The position numbers were made by a program, and so were the translations under genes. DNA of 64,000 nucleotides from NCBI GenBank assembly GCA_026122225.1, contig JANEZZ010000728.1, positions 3,472,001 through 3,536,000 on the forward strand, written 5' to 3'. Numbering within the stretch: position 1 is the stretch's first letter; the number at the start of each line of letters is the position of its first letter. The notes below the pieces were generated by a model. The model was given only the letters and a program-made list of their open reading frames with translations, ran no database searches and was not told where the DNA came from. Positions 45,001 through 57,000 of this stretch are shown here, piece by piece. The DNA is from Heloderma charlesbogerti. Its lineage: Eukaryota > Chordata > Lepidosauria > Squamata > Helodermatidae.

Positions 45001-48000
45001 ATCTGTAAACCCATGGGGAGGCACCATCTGAACTCCTCCAGTATGAATAATATAATGAACGATTAGCACACATTATGCACTGTAATAAACCTGAGCTAGT
45101 TAAACAAACCACCTGCAATAGATAATAATCTGGCATATAGATTCACAAGTATATATTTTACCGGCTTTATAATTTGCTTTAATGGATCATTATTTGGTAA
45201 TATAAATTGCAGCCCCATCCCCAATTCAGATTTGGACTGCAGCAGACAAAAGGGTTAAAGCCCTCTTATCCACCATGCTAGGATTGGGGCACCTCTGCTT
45301 ACTCTAGAGTAAAAATAACAGGGGGGGGGAAGACTGCTACATCTTTAAAGTAACATGTCCTTTAGGTCCCATGCCCCATTAGTCCTGTGTAATTAAATTA
45401 TAGCTCATGTTACCCATAGTTTTAGTTATTTGCTACACTGGGACACTGAATGTTAAAACAAAACGTGATTAGGTAGGAAGTGGGGATTCTCCTTGAACAG
45501 ACTTTCCCTTCCTAACATTCTTTTTTTCCATGTAAGATGGTGACTGATGTTACACAGTTGCCTGTGAATAGTCTACCTAGGCCCATCAAAGAGTGCTTCC
45601 AGATGGAGGGCTCCTAGCACTACTAATCCAAAGGCATTGCACAGCTGTTCCATCTTTTTTTCCTCAACAGATTTTTTTTTCTGGTAAGAAAAAGGATGGA
45701 AGAAGCAGCGGGAAAGCACAGGAGGCTTACAAATGACAGAAAGTGACGTGGTCTTGAACCCGGGTAAAATTCCATGAACAAGGCAGGGAAATTGCAAAAT
45801 AAAAGCCTCATTTGGAAGCACCCTAAATAATCCTGGTAACTTGCATCTTTGGGTAGCCTAGTTATGAGACATTTGTTTATTTCCCCACTTCAGGTCTTAT
45901 ACAACATACTCATTGACTTCACCCAGATGCATCGCTATGAAGAGATTGAACCCGTTGACATCCTGGCTGGATTTGCTCGCTTTTTTGTAGTGAGCTTTGG
46001 CGGGTTGCTGTTTGGCATTGCCTTTGGGTTTGTGGCAGCATTCATGACTCGATTCACACAGAATATTTCTTCCATTGAACCTCTCCTGGTCTTCATGTTC
46101 AGCTATTTGTCCTATTTAGCTGCGGAAACACTTTACATTTCTGGCATCTTGGCGTGAGTATAACAGCAGCTCCAGCTTTCACACCACCCACCATGCGATA
46201 GACTTATCATTTCCTGATAGACTTATCATTTCCTGTCTCTACGCTCTGGCTCTAAGGTTGTTGCCTCAGGTGATAAGAAAGAATGTTTGACTAACAAGAG
46301 ATGCTTAAGATGCTATGCAACAAGCAATTAAAACACATTGGATTCTTTTGATATTCACCCCACCACCACCACCGTAATAGTAACTAGTAACAAGCTCAGC
46401 ACACTCTACAGGTTTACTAAGTGCTGCAGGTGTCAGAGCCAGAGCACACCAACACTTTGGGGGACGTGTTTTCAAACTGAGGTGACTTTGATTGGCAACC
46501 CAGATTTCATTTGAAACTGCTGAGACAATTGCTTCAGCACTGCATGCACCCAAATCCAGATTCAGTGACTGGGTTCATATATAACGGTAACGCATGGCAT
46601 GGGTTGTTGAATTCTGGGCTGTCGCATTGTGTGAACCCAGCTGCGCTAACAAACCATGCTTTGTTATTGAGTTATGAAGTCTGGGTTGTTTAAATCATGG
46701 GATGTCGTTATGTGTGAACCCAGAACCATGGGTTGTTTTGCCAGGCTACAGAGGTGGCTGGCAAGAATGGTGAAAAAAAAAAGCCACCAGTACTACAGTG
46801 TCACAAAGGCATTTGGGATACAGGGAGGGAGTGTGCAAAGGAGGAGGGAAACAACCCAGGGATTGAGAAAACAAATCACAGTTTGTTTGATCATATGCCA
46901 GACAAATCCTGGGTAGGGCAACAAAATACGGGTTAAATAAACCATGAGTTAGTGTTATGTGCAAACCAGGTCAGTGTATTACTGTAAACAACATTTTTGA
47001 AGTGCAGCGGAAGGCTGAGGAGTGGACAGAATTTCACATCTCAAGGGGCATCCCAGCCTCCCCAGGTGAAGACCCTTCTGTTTACCCAGGGCTTTAAAAT
47101 AATTCAAGTAGTCTGTCTAAGCCTCTCAGTTCTGAAATCAGTGTTTTCATTCTGGGGCTGCTGTGAGGTGTTTTTTTGTTTGAGCATTTATGGTCTTATG
47201 TTTTATTTTGTATTCAAATTGTTTTCTGTTTATTTATTGTAAGCCACCCAGAAAACTTTATTTTGTGGGGCAGCATACAAACATCGTGAATCAATAAACA
47301 GCCTGCAACAAAATGTTGAAGTGCATCTCCCTCACCTCCTAGTAGGAGGGCTCCCATTCAGGGTTTCAGCCAGCCCACCATGCCCTCCTCCAAAGGGCTA
47401 TAAGCTGTATGGTGCTCGGGCAGAACATTCCACTTCCCTCCAGTTTTCCACTATCCTTTTCCAAGCATTCCATGGCTACTGAGCATGCTTAATCTTCACT
47501 GGGATGGTGCTTTTCCTGGGGTTGTGGGGAAGGTTGCCCTCTTAGGTTTTTAATGTGTACTTCTGCAAACCTCGGAGTTCCTCCAAGCCTGTTCTCAAGG
47601 GCTTTCTTTTGGCTCCAGTTCTGTTGGTGTTCACTACCTGAATTCCCTTTTAGAAGAAGTGACACCATCCAAGATGCGTCCCCTAATTAATGTGAGTGCA
47701 GAGGTGGACATTAGCAGGGGGAGAATCACCAGACGTGTGTGTCGGTCTCCTTAACCCTTCCCATGCCTGAGTCTCCCCTGCAAATCTCCCCAGGCTGTTC
47801 CTCCTGGCGCCGCAACCTAGCCAGAGAAAATATGTTTGGAGGGGGCATTTGCAGGGGAGAATTGGCTGGTGGGGAGACTGTTAGGCACCCACTCCTGCCT
47901 GCTCACTGATTCTTCCCTGCAAATGCCTCCCCCTGCCTCCAAATGTTAGCATTACAAAATATGTTGGCTTAGTTCTTTGTAGTATTATGCTGAAGGCGCT

Positions 48001-51000
48001 ACTAGATGCTGGCTTTATGAATGGCAGGCATGCTGACATAATGCTTGTGACATTCCCCGGCTACGTGGGGACTATGGCTCTCTACAGGCTGATTGCTGCT
48101 AGCATTACACAGTCCAAATCAGCAGCTGGCTCTCAGGGTAGCTGGTTCTTCTAACCAACAGAGGGAAGGCGCCACAGCTCAGAGGCAGAGCACGTGCTGT
48201 GTATGTCAAAGGTGCCAGGTTCAATCCCCGGCATCTCCAGGTACAGATGGGAAAGACCCTGATCTGAAATGCTGGAGAGCCATTGCCAGTCAGTGCAGCT
48301 TTGGCCAACCTGATGCCCACCAGATATGTTGGATTGCAACCTCCCATTGTCCCCAGTGGCCATGCTGGTTGGGGATGACGGGAGTTATATTCTGACACAT
48401 CTGGAGGTCATCAGGTTGGGGGCGGCTCATGTAGACAATAGCGAACTAGATGGACCAATGGTCTGATTCTGTTTAACCGTCATTTAGACACTCATTATGC
48501 ACTGAGGAACTCCAGCTTCAGACCTGATTGTCAAAGAGCCACAAAATAAGCCTCGAGTGGACTGCGGGAGTTACATCTTTCATGGGGAAATCCTCTTATT
48601 TTTGACTTCGCAGCTTACAGTGGCTCACACCTCCTCTCTTTGCGAATCAACAGGATTACGGCATGCGCGGTGACTATGAAAAAATACGTGGAGGCAAACG
48701 TTTCCCAAAATTCCTACACAACAATAAAATACTTCATGAAAATGCTGAGCAGCATTAGTGAGACCCTGATATTTGTGTTCATGGGAGTGTCTACAGTCGG
48801 TCGGAACCACGAATGGAACTGGGCGTTCATTGGCTTTGCGTTGGTCTTCTGCATGCTCTGGAGGGCACTAAGTAAGTGATAACTATTTTAATCAAGCCAA
48901 ACCAGGCTGACAGTGTGCTTTGCAAGGGTGGGCAGAAGGTAGATCAAAATCTACTGGTAGATCTCAAGCTAATTGGTAGTAGATCAGCAAGAGTTTCTGA
49001 CTGCCAATGGTTTAACAAAAGAACACTGGTGCAGCTAGGCAATTTTAGACCTTGGACTCAATGGTCTAGGGGCACATCTAGACGTGCCTTTTATTCTGGG
49101 GCCAGTGTGACTGGACAACGCAGTTGCCACCTCACAGTCTTCCATGCTTTCTGCCCAGAAAATGCAGGTTTCCAAGGTGTAGATTTCCCTCTGGATTTTT
49201 CAGCTGCTACGGCTTCACCACGGTGGAGTGTGCTGTCTAACCATCCCTCAGGGTGACAGCATGGTTTGCGGTGGGCGTGGAGTGGGTGGTGAATGACAGT
49301 GTGATGCCTTTTTCCTCCTCCCCTCTCTTCCCTCTCCCTCATCCCAATTGCTTCCCATCCTACCTGCAGTTGCGATGGGAGAGGGGATGGGAGAGGGAAG
49401 CGGAGCTTTGTGCTGCCACCGCTGAGAGCAACTGCGTCCCTCTCTGCTGGGGCTCTGCTCAGCAGAGAGGGATGCAGCTGCATTGGGAGAGGGAAGCGGG
49501 GTTCATGCAGCCGCTGCTGTGAGCAACTGCATCCCTCTCTGCCAGGTGCCGTTGCTCGCGGCACTGGTGACAGCACTTGTCGGGCTCCTGCGCCGCAGCA
49601 AAACTGCGCAGTAACTACTAGCCCCCCCCGTCTATCTTGGTCATTGAGCATCCACAGCGCAGGAGCTGTGCAGCTCCAACGATGCAATAGACCCAGTCGG
49701 TGCCATGTAGATTATCGACAGCCATGTGTATTATTTCAGTTGTGAAGCACAAAACATAATATTTCTATTCTCTTCCCAGTCCACATCATTCTATATTTTG
49801 TTGGCCAACCCTGATGAAGAAAAGAAATACTTTGAGCCTGTGCAGTTTCACATTTTCAGCTCACTTGGATCATGGCTCCATCATGACTACAGTTAGGGAT
49901 GTCAGAGAATTCCGCCACGGATCTCAGTGAGGCCGAATGCCAGTGCATTCGGCCCCCCGAAATCCGTGGCAGAACGAAGCCCCCGCCCCGCCACCCTGCG
50001 AAAGGCACGCAAAATGGAGCACTTACCTGGTGCCATTCGCGCTGCTTTGTGAATGGCGGCCACATCTGCAGCCACCATTCGCTTCCCCATTTAGGCCATG
50101 ATAGGCTACGTAAATACTTATGTAGCCTATCACGGCTAACGCAGGGACGCCATTTGCGTCCCTGCGGAGGCTGTGATAGGCGACGTAAATATTTACGTAG
50201 CCTATCACGGCAAAAAAAGGGAACACAAATGGCAGCCACCATAGCCGCCGCCATTTGCGTTCCTTTTTTTTGCCGTGATACACCACGTAAATATTTATGT
50301 AGCCTATCACAGTAAAAAAACAGGGGTGTAAATGGCGTAGCGGCCGCCATTTGCACCCCTGTCTTTTGCCATGATAGGCTACGTAAATATTTACATAGCC
50401 TATCATGGCCAAAAGCATGAACGCAAATGGCGGCCGCCATAGTTGCTGCCATTTGCGTCCGCAGGCTCCACACGCCTGTGAATGCACCCAGCCGGCGGCT
50501 CTGCGGAGTTGCCGCAGAGCAGAGCCGGCCAAGTTAGAATTTCGGGGGGAGGTGTGGAGCGCCTCCACCCCACCGCAAATCACCCCTGAGAAAGGTAAGT
50601 GACTTTCGTACATCCCCAACTACAATAAAATGGTGTTTGCTTCTGCTGCCCTGATGCCAAAACACATTTACATGGGAATAAGCAGCATTTTGTTGTTGTA
50701 GGAAGAGATAATACACATTTAAAGTAAAAATAATAAAATGAGCATCTTTAACCAAGAACATGCCCAGCCACTTGTTGCCGCCCATAAAATGTTTTTAAAA
50801 ATAAGAATAAGGAAAGGATGATGTGGAGACCAGGGTCAGCCCTGGTGGTCCTACCTCACCCATGACAACCCATTGGTGCCCTCATCACCTGCTGCTCTCT
50901 AAGTGGTCATTTGGGGGGAGGGGGCTGGGCTGCTGGACCCTGTACTTTGCCTCAAGGTCCAGTCCTAGTGTCACCACTGCAAAAGGCTTCCCCCACTAAA

Positions 51001-54000
51001 AGTCAACAAAAGGCTCCCTCCATTCAGTTAGGTTAGTGAAATGAAGAAAGCTTGGGGGGAAACCCAGAAGTGGATTAGTGTGTGTATGAGTTGTGATTAG
51101 TTATGGTCCTGAAAACAAATTCTTGGCCTGAGCATGTAGTTGGAGACTCCATGGTCCTTATTTCTGAGTATAAAGAAGCTCCCGAGACACCATTTCGCAT
51201 GTGGTTCAGGAATGATGGGTCACAAAGTTCTAGTAACACCCCCCCCCCCGAGTAGATCCGCCAAGCCTGTAGTCTGCCCACCCCTGATTAAAAACATTGT
51301 TAAGTGCAGAGAGATGCTAGGATTCAGAGCTGACTGGTTTAACCAGTTTAACAAGGACTTCCACAGGTGTGTTCTGTTGTCCAGGTCATTTCATGCGTAA
51401 CTGTACTCTGCTAAACAAAGCAATACCTATAGGAGAGCCACTCTGGATACATTAAGGAAATTAAACTACAAATTCAAACTGTTTCCATCATAAATCACCT
51501 AGGTCTCACAGAGAAATCTCAGCATTTTAACAAAAAAAAGAGGGGGCGGTGGGGGGGAAGAGAGTACTTTCAGGGTAATTTGGGAGTGTGGGTGGGACAA
51601 TTTGTGATAGTTAACCTGGATTAAGATTGTGTAATGTAGATATGCCCTACGTTTTTCAGGACCTGCTTTTGGGGTTAAGAGAAAGAGATAGAGAGGCTAG
51701 ATGAGATCTGATCTGGCAGGGTGTGACACATTTGTGTGGAATAAAAGAGACAATATAAGATGGACTCACTGAAAGCAAAAATAGAAATCCAACACAAACA
51801 TTTAACATTTAAAATGTTGCAAATGCCCTTTAACTAAAAATGGAATTGAAAGGGTAGTGTGTGGCAATGTACAATTCAACTTGAGTCATTCCTTAAAGAA
51901 GAAAGTTATTAACGATATTACATTTATTTTTGTCAATGAATGTTAAGCAGATGCATAATAATGAATAATTATTAGACAATAAATCCCATCAAATACTGGT
52001 GGTATAAGTGGGTTAGAATGTTACCATTCTCCCTCATTTCAAATGCAAGGTCAAATTATGGCCATGTATAGTTGTTTATGTATAACCTCTGTTGGTGAAG
52101 ATAATAGCCCTTTTCACATAGTTGAACATGTTAAGGGAGGGGGAATGAGATTGGATGTGCTGCTCCTGCTTCCAGTCTCTACACATGCATCTGAAGTTTT
52201 CAATAGATCCTGTGCATGTAAAATTGTATGCATATTGGGCTTTCTCCATGTGAGTGGGAACTCTGAAAAAGGAGGTGTGTGTATACACACAGACAGACAG
52301 ACAGACAGACACACACACACATACACACACACACACACACATTCTGATTGTCAAATAAACATGAAATTCAGCAGAGTGGGCAGTGTGCATGATCCCACTC
52401 CCCTATGGAGACAGTGTGCATGTTTTCCTGCCCTTAAAAGAACATGTGAAAAAGACAACGGCGTTTTTCAAATTTGGTGACCATTTTTTCATATGAAGCT
52501 CTTCTTTATTCTCCATACTTGATAGAATTTAATATAAACTTGGTAACAGCTTTTATAAACAGCCTCTTGAATCAGTAATGTCTTCAAATCCAGTTAATTC
52601 TTTCTGATACATTTTCTCCCTTTAAGCTGTTTATAAATTAAATGTCTATTTTATAGAGACCAGAGGGAAAAAAGATGGGAGTCTTGCCAACCAATACGAC
52701 ACGTGATTCAGCGTAAATGCCTGTAAAAGGATTTTACTAGTTTGTGCAATGTAGATTGCAGAGGCTGGTTGTATGTGTACATGCAGCTTGATGTATACCC
52801 AGCCTTCAGAGATTATGCCCAGTATTCCTGAAGATCCTTAGCTATGTCACAAGACAAAACTACAGTTCTCAGAACTCTTGGGAGTGGATTTAAGCAAATG
52901 TCACTATAATACTGTCACGGCTAAACTTACATTTTAAACCTGGGCTTTTCTCCAACTCCTACATTTCAGTTACTATGCTACAGTGTAATATACTCTGTGA
53001 TGTCAGGTTAGGCTAACCTGCATTACAGCACAAGTAGCATCCTGCTTATGTGGAAGTTTCCATTTGGTTATTGACTTTGGTTACTGGTAAGTTTTTGTTT
53101 GTTTCTTAGGCGTGCTTTTGCTGTTCTGCATCAGCAACAGATTCAGGACTTACAGATTCACTCTTAAAGATCAACTGATTATCATCTACAGTGGTCTACG
53201 AGGAGCCAGCAGTTTCTCCCTCGCATTTTTGCTTCCTCTTGCTCTCTTTCCTAGAAAGAAAATGTTTATTACTTCTACTATTGTGGTGATATATTTTACT
53301 GTATTCATCCAGGTAAGGAGACTTATTAACTGGACATCATCGTAAATTGGTGGGCCATATAGAAGATTTGCAGTAGTGGCTCAAATGCTTCCTGTCCCCA
53401 GTCACGTCCATCACATGGAATAGAATGACTGCAAGCCTACCTTCCTCTTCCACCTGTCTGCCCTACCTCCACCGTCCCTGCAAAGATGGGACTTCTGAAT
53501 ACTGCCAAGCCATGTAAATCCAATATGCATTGGGCAACATCTAGTGTAGCCAGATGTTCTACTTTATAGAGAACAGTCCTCTAATTTGGAGAGGTAACAG
53601 TCCTCTGTTTGAAGGTGTCCTCTATTTGATGGGCTGTCCAGACCAAGTCTGCTATAGAGATATAGAACTATTAAGAAGGTAGGGTGAGCTGTGGCCTTGG
53701 CATTGCCCATCAAGAGTTAGCACCTGGACAGCAGATTGAGCAGGCATACAGGTTACCTAGTCACAGTTTTCTTGACTACCATAAGATGTATTATATTTCT
53801 ATTTAAATTATAGTTATCATTTTAAAAAAATATTTTTCTTGTAACACACACTTCCACACCAGTGGGACTCTGCTTTTAACCTCTAGTGAGTGGAGGAGCA
53901 GGCACAGGCTAGTCTAGAACAATCAGAAAGCTGGATACAGAAAGGGAAAAGAGGCTATGGAAGGACAACACTCTCCAGTGGCGGTGACCTGCAAGGTGTG

Positions 54001-57000
54001 TGCAATGTTTGTTTTCTTGCCTGAGAACAACATGGCCTACACCTGCAACAAGTGCAAGTTGATCATGCTGCTGGAAGAAAAAGTAAGAGGACTGGAGCAG
54101 CGACTGTCGACCCTCCGGGGAATAAGAGAACATGAAGAGTTCTTGGACAGAATGGTGGAACTACAGCAGCAAAGTGAAGACCAGAAGCTTGAAGAGCAAC
54201 AGCAAGCTGAAGTAGAAGTGGGAAATGCTGAGGTGAGGAAAAATGGAGTAGAGGATACTCCTTGGAAAAGGGTAACAGTTAGGAGAAGAAGAACTAGATG
54301 CCACTCTGCACCAGTGGAAGCAGTGGAGCTGTGGAACTGATTCCAGGTACTTGAGGATGAGACTGGAGGACAGCCTGCAGAGGAAGAATTACAGGGGAAC
54401 CTGCATGAGAGTGAGCAAGAGGCTGAAGATCAGTCAAGCAGAGGCGATGAAACCCAGGCCTACAACAACAAGAAGAGTAGTAGTAGTGGGAGACTCCTTG
54501 CTGCGTGGGATCGAAACCCAAGTATGTCGCGAAGACCCGTGGACTTGCCAGGTATGTTGTCTCCCAGGAGGATGGATTAGAGACGTGACTGAAAGGTTGC
54601 CTGCACTCATAAAGCCCACTGATGGGTATCCCTTTCTTCTCATCCATGTGGGAACAAATTATACCACCAAGCGGAGCTATGAAGAAATCACATCAGACTT
54701 TGAAGCTTTGGGAAGGAAACTCAAGAACTTTGGGGCCCAGATAGTTTTCTCATCCATCCTTCCAATAGTTAGAAGAGGGAAAGAAAGGGAAAGAAAAATA
54801 CCCCGGGTGCATGACTGGCTACGAAGGTAGTACCGACAAGAGAGATTTGGATTCTGGGACCATGGGCTATACTTCCTGGAAGATGGGCTATTGGCAAGGG
54901 ACAGGTTGCACCTCAAGGCTGGGAAGAATGTGTTTGGCCACAGCATGAAGAACTTCATCAGGAGGGCTTTAAACTGAATCCTATTGGGAAGGGAGATGTA
55001 AAATTGGGGGTAGCAATGGACGAAGGCTCATGCTCCACAATGGAGAGAACAGCTCTAATAGTGCCCAATAATAGTCTTCAGATACATGTAGGAAGAAAGC
55101 CAGATTGTGAAGCACATGGTCTTTGATGTCTATATACTAATGCCCAGAGTATGGGAAACAAACAGAACAAACTTGAACTCTTAATACAAGAGGGAAATTA
55201 TGACTTGATAGGTATAACTGTGACTTGGTAGGATGACTCTCATGACTGGAATACAGCAATTGAAGGATATAACTTGTTCAAAAAGAACAGAAGGAACAGA
55301 AAGGGAGGTGGGGTTGCACTGTATGTGAAAAATACATATCTCTGCACAGAAATACGGGAGGATGAGCTTGGGAGCCCCATCGAGAGCATCTGGATCAAAA
55401 TAAATGGAGCAAAGAATAAAAGGAACCTGGTGGTCAGAGTCTACTACTGGCCACCCAATCAAAGAGAAGACAAGGATGAAACTTTTGAAAGGCAAATAGC
55501 CAATGTTTCAAGGAAGCATGATGTAATAGCAATGAGGGACTTCAATTTCCCCGATATTTGTTGGGAGACAAATTCTGCAAAACATGGCCCCTCCAAGAAA
55601 TTCCTGACTTATGTGGTGGATAACTTCCTCCTACAGAAAGTAGAGGAAGGAACTAGAGGATTGGCTATCCTTGACTTGATCCTAACCAACAGAGATGACT
55701 TGGTGGATAAAGTAGCAGTTACAGGAACTCTGGGGGAAAGCGACCATGTTAAACTTGAGTTCTTGGTTCTACGGGAAGCAAAAGCCGAGTGTAGTCAAAT
55801 GCATACCCTGGATTTTAGGAAAGCTGATTTTAATAAACTCAGAACAATGATCAGTGAGGTCCCATGGCAGGTGGCTCTAATGAGAAAAGGAGTCCAAGAT
55901 GGGTGGGAGCTTTTAAAAAAGGAAATTCTCTAGGCACAATTACAAACAATTCCAACAAGAAGAAAAGATAGAAGACAACAGAAGAAGCCAATGTGGCTTC
56001 ACAAAAAGCTTAGAGATGACCTGAAAACAAAACGGAACACATATAGGAAGTGGAAAGAAGGCCAAGCAACAAAGGAAGAGTACAGGCAGGTAGCACAGAA
56101 TTGCAGGGATGGTGTCAGGAAGGCTAAAGCTGAGAATGTGATGTGGCTGCAAAAAAAGCAAATGCTATTTTGGGCTGCATTAATAGAAGCATATCTTCCA
56201 AATCCCGGGAAGTACTAGTTCCTCTCTACTCAGCACTGGTTAGGCCTCATCTGGAGTACTGTGTCCAGTTCTGGGCACCACACTTTAAGAAGCATGCAGA
56301 CAAACTGGAGAGGGTTCAGAGGAGGGCAACAAAGATGATCAGGGGACTGGAAACAAAGCCCTATGAAGAGAGACTGAAAGAACTGGGCATGTTTAGCCTT
56401 GAGAAGAGAAGACTGAGGGGAGACATGATAGCGCTCTTCAAGTACTTGAAAGGTCATCACAGAGAGGAAGGCCAGGATCTCTTCTCAGTCATCCCAGAGT
56501 GCAGGACACGGAATAATGGGCTTAAGTTACAGGAAGCCAGATTCCGGCTGAACATCAGGAAAAACTTCCTGGCTGTTAGAGCAATACAAGAATGGAATGG
56601 AACCACCTAGGGAGGTGGTTGGCTCTCCCACACTGGAGGCATTCAAGATGAGGCTGGACAGCCATCTGTCAGGGATGCTCTGACTTGGATTCCTGCATTG
56701 AGCAGGGGGTTGGACTCGATGGCTTTGTAGGCCCCTTCCAACCCTACTATTCTATGATTCTCTGATTTCTAAATTTGCAGCTATACATATAAATTGGTAT
56801 GTGCAAATGTTATGCAAATTGTTGTTCTCTTTTGTGGGTGAAACAATTCATCTTTTTTGGCAATGCATATGTGGCCATCCCACCAAATCACATGGTCAAT
56901 TATCAGGATTTTTTTTTTTCTGGAGCATAAACTGCAAGATTTTGGATTTTATGTGAGTAGGGCATATTTGGACATTGCAAGGATGGCAGAAGCAAGGCAG

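Larger units (their letters stand above)
41897..45893 (+). other. SLC9A4: SLC9A4 intron 2
   Basis: Contains a (CAT)n microsatellite at 41984-42020, a SINE remnant, the foldback element with nested hAT-like element (42421-43395), a MIR-like SINE core, two more foldback elements and an L2-like tail at 44425-44735. The 44800-45230 and 45380-45585 stretches are unassigned. Confidence 0.6.
46154..48653 (+). other. SLC9A4: SLC9A4 intron 3
   Basis: Starts with a 19-bp tandem duplication (GATAGACTTATCATTTCCT, about 46198-46235), then a foldback-like unit at 46560-46978, a LINE tail at about 47140-47300 and the nested SINE at 48168-48478. About 47310-48150 is unassigned. Confidence 0.6.
48872..53109 (+). 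other. SLC9A4: SLC9A4 intron 4
   Basis: About 49063-49715 is GC-rich with a 96-bp diverged tandem duplication (GAGAGGGAAGCGG at 49391 and 49487). Then come the palindromic hAT-like element (49894-50618) inside a dispersed repeat and a (CA)n run at 52274-52340. About 51300-52270 and 52345-53100 hold nothing I recognise. Confidence 0.6.
53860..56767 (+). mobile_element. CR1 LINE with both ends, internally deleted
   Basis: The order is 5' region, ORF1, ORF2 endonuclease, ORF2 C-terminus and 3' end (GGTTGGACTCGATGGC, then ATTCTATGATTC repeats). The reverse-transcriptase core between about 56145 and 56160 is missing. The 5' boundary is approximate. It lies in SLC9A4 intron 5 in the sense direction. 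Confidence 0.88.

Noticed and set aside
48168..48240. tRNA gene candidate with box A and box B
   Set aside because: The anticodon and acceptor stems do not form, and the sequence continues into a SINE body.
49091..49687. 198-codon minus-strand ORF
   Set aside because: It lies in a GC-rich duplicated repeat, has no recognisable domain, and competing frames are equally open.
50098..50410. CRISPR-like array of spaced repeats
   Set aside because: The repeats are imperfect palindromes of a eukaryotic element with related, not unique, intervening sequence.
49856..50619. Open frames of about 200 codons on the minus strand with repeated [12 protein letters not shown] peptides
   Set aside because: They overlap in several frames and follow exactly the palindromic units of the hAT-like element; symmetry, not selection, explains them.
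48926..51287. One large hAT element bounded by GGGTGGGCAGAAGG and CTGCCCACCCCTG
   Set aside because: The ends look inverted, but flanking bases do not form a target duplication, so two separate elements are as likely.
53957..56610. Host gene with an esterase domain in SLC9A4 intron 5
   Set aside because: Domain order, CR1 3' end repeats and the C-terminal motifs identify a CR1 retrotransposon.
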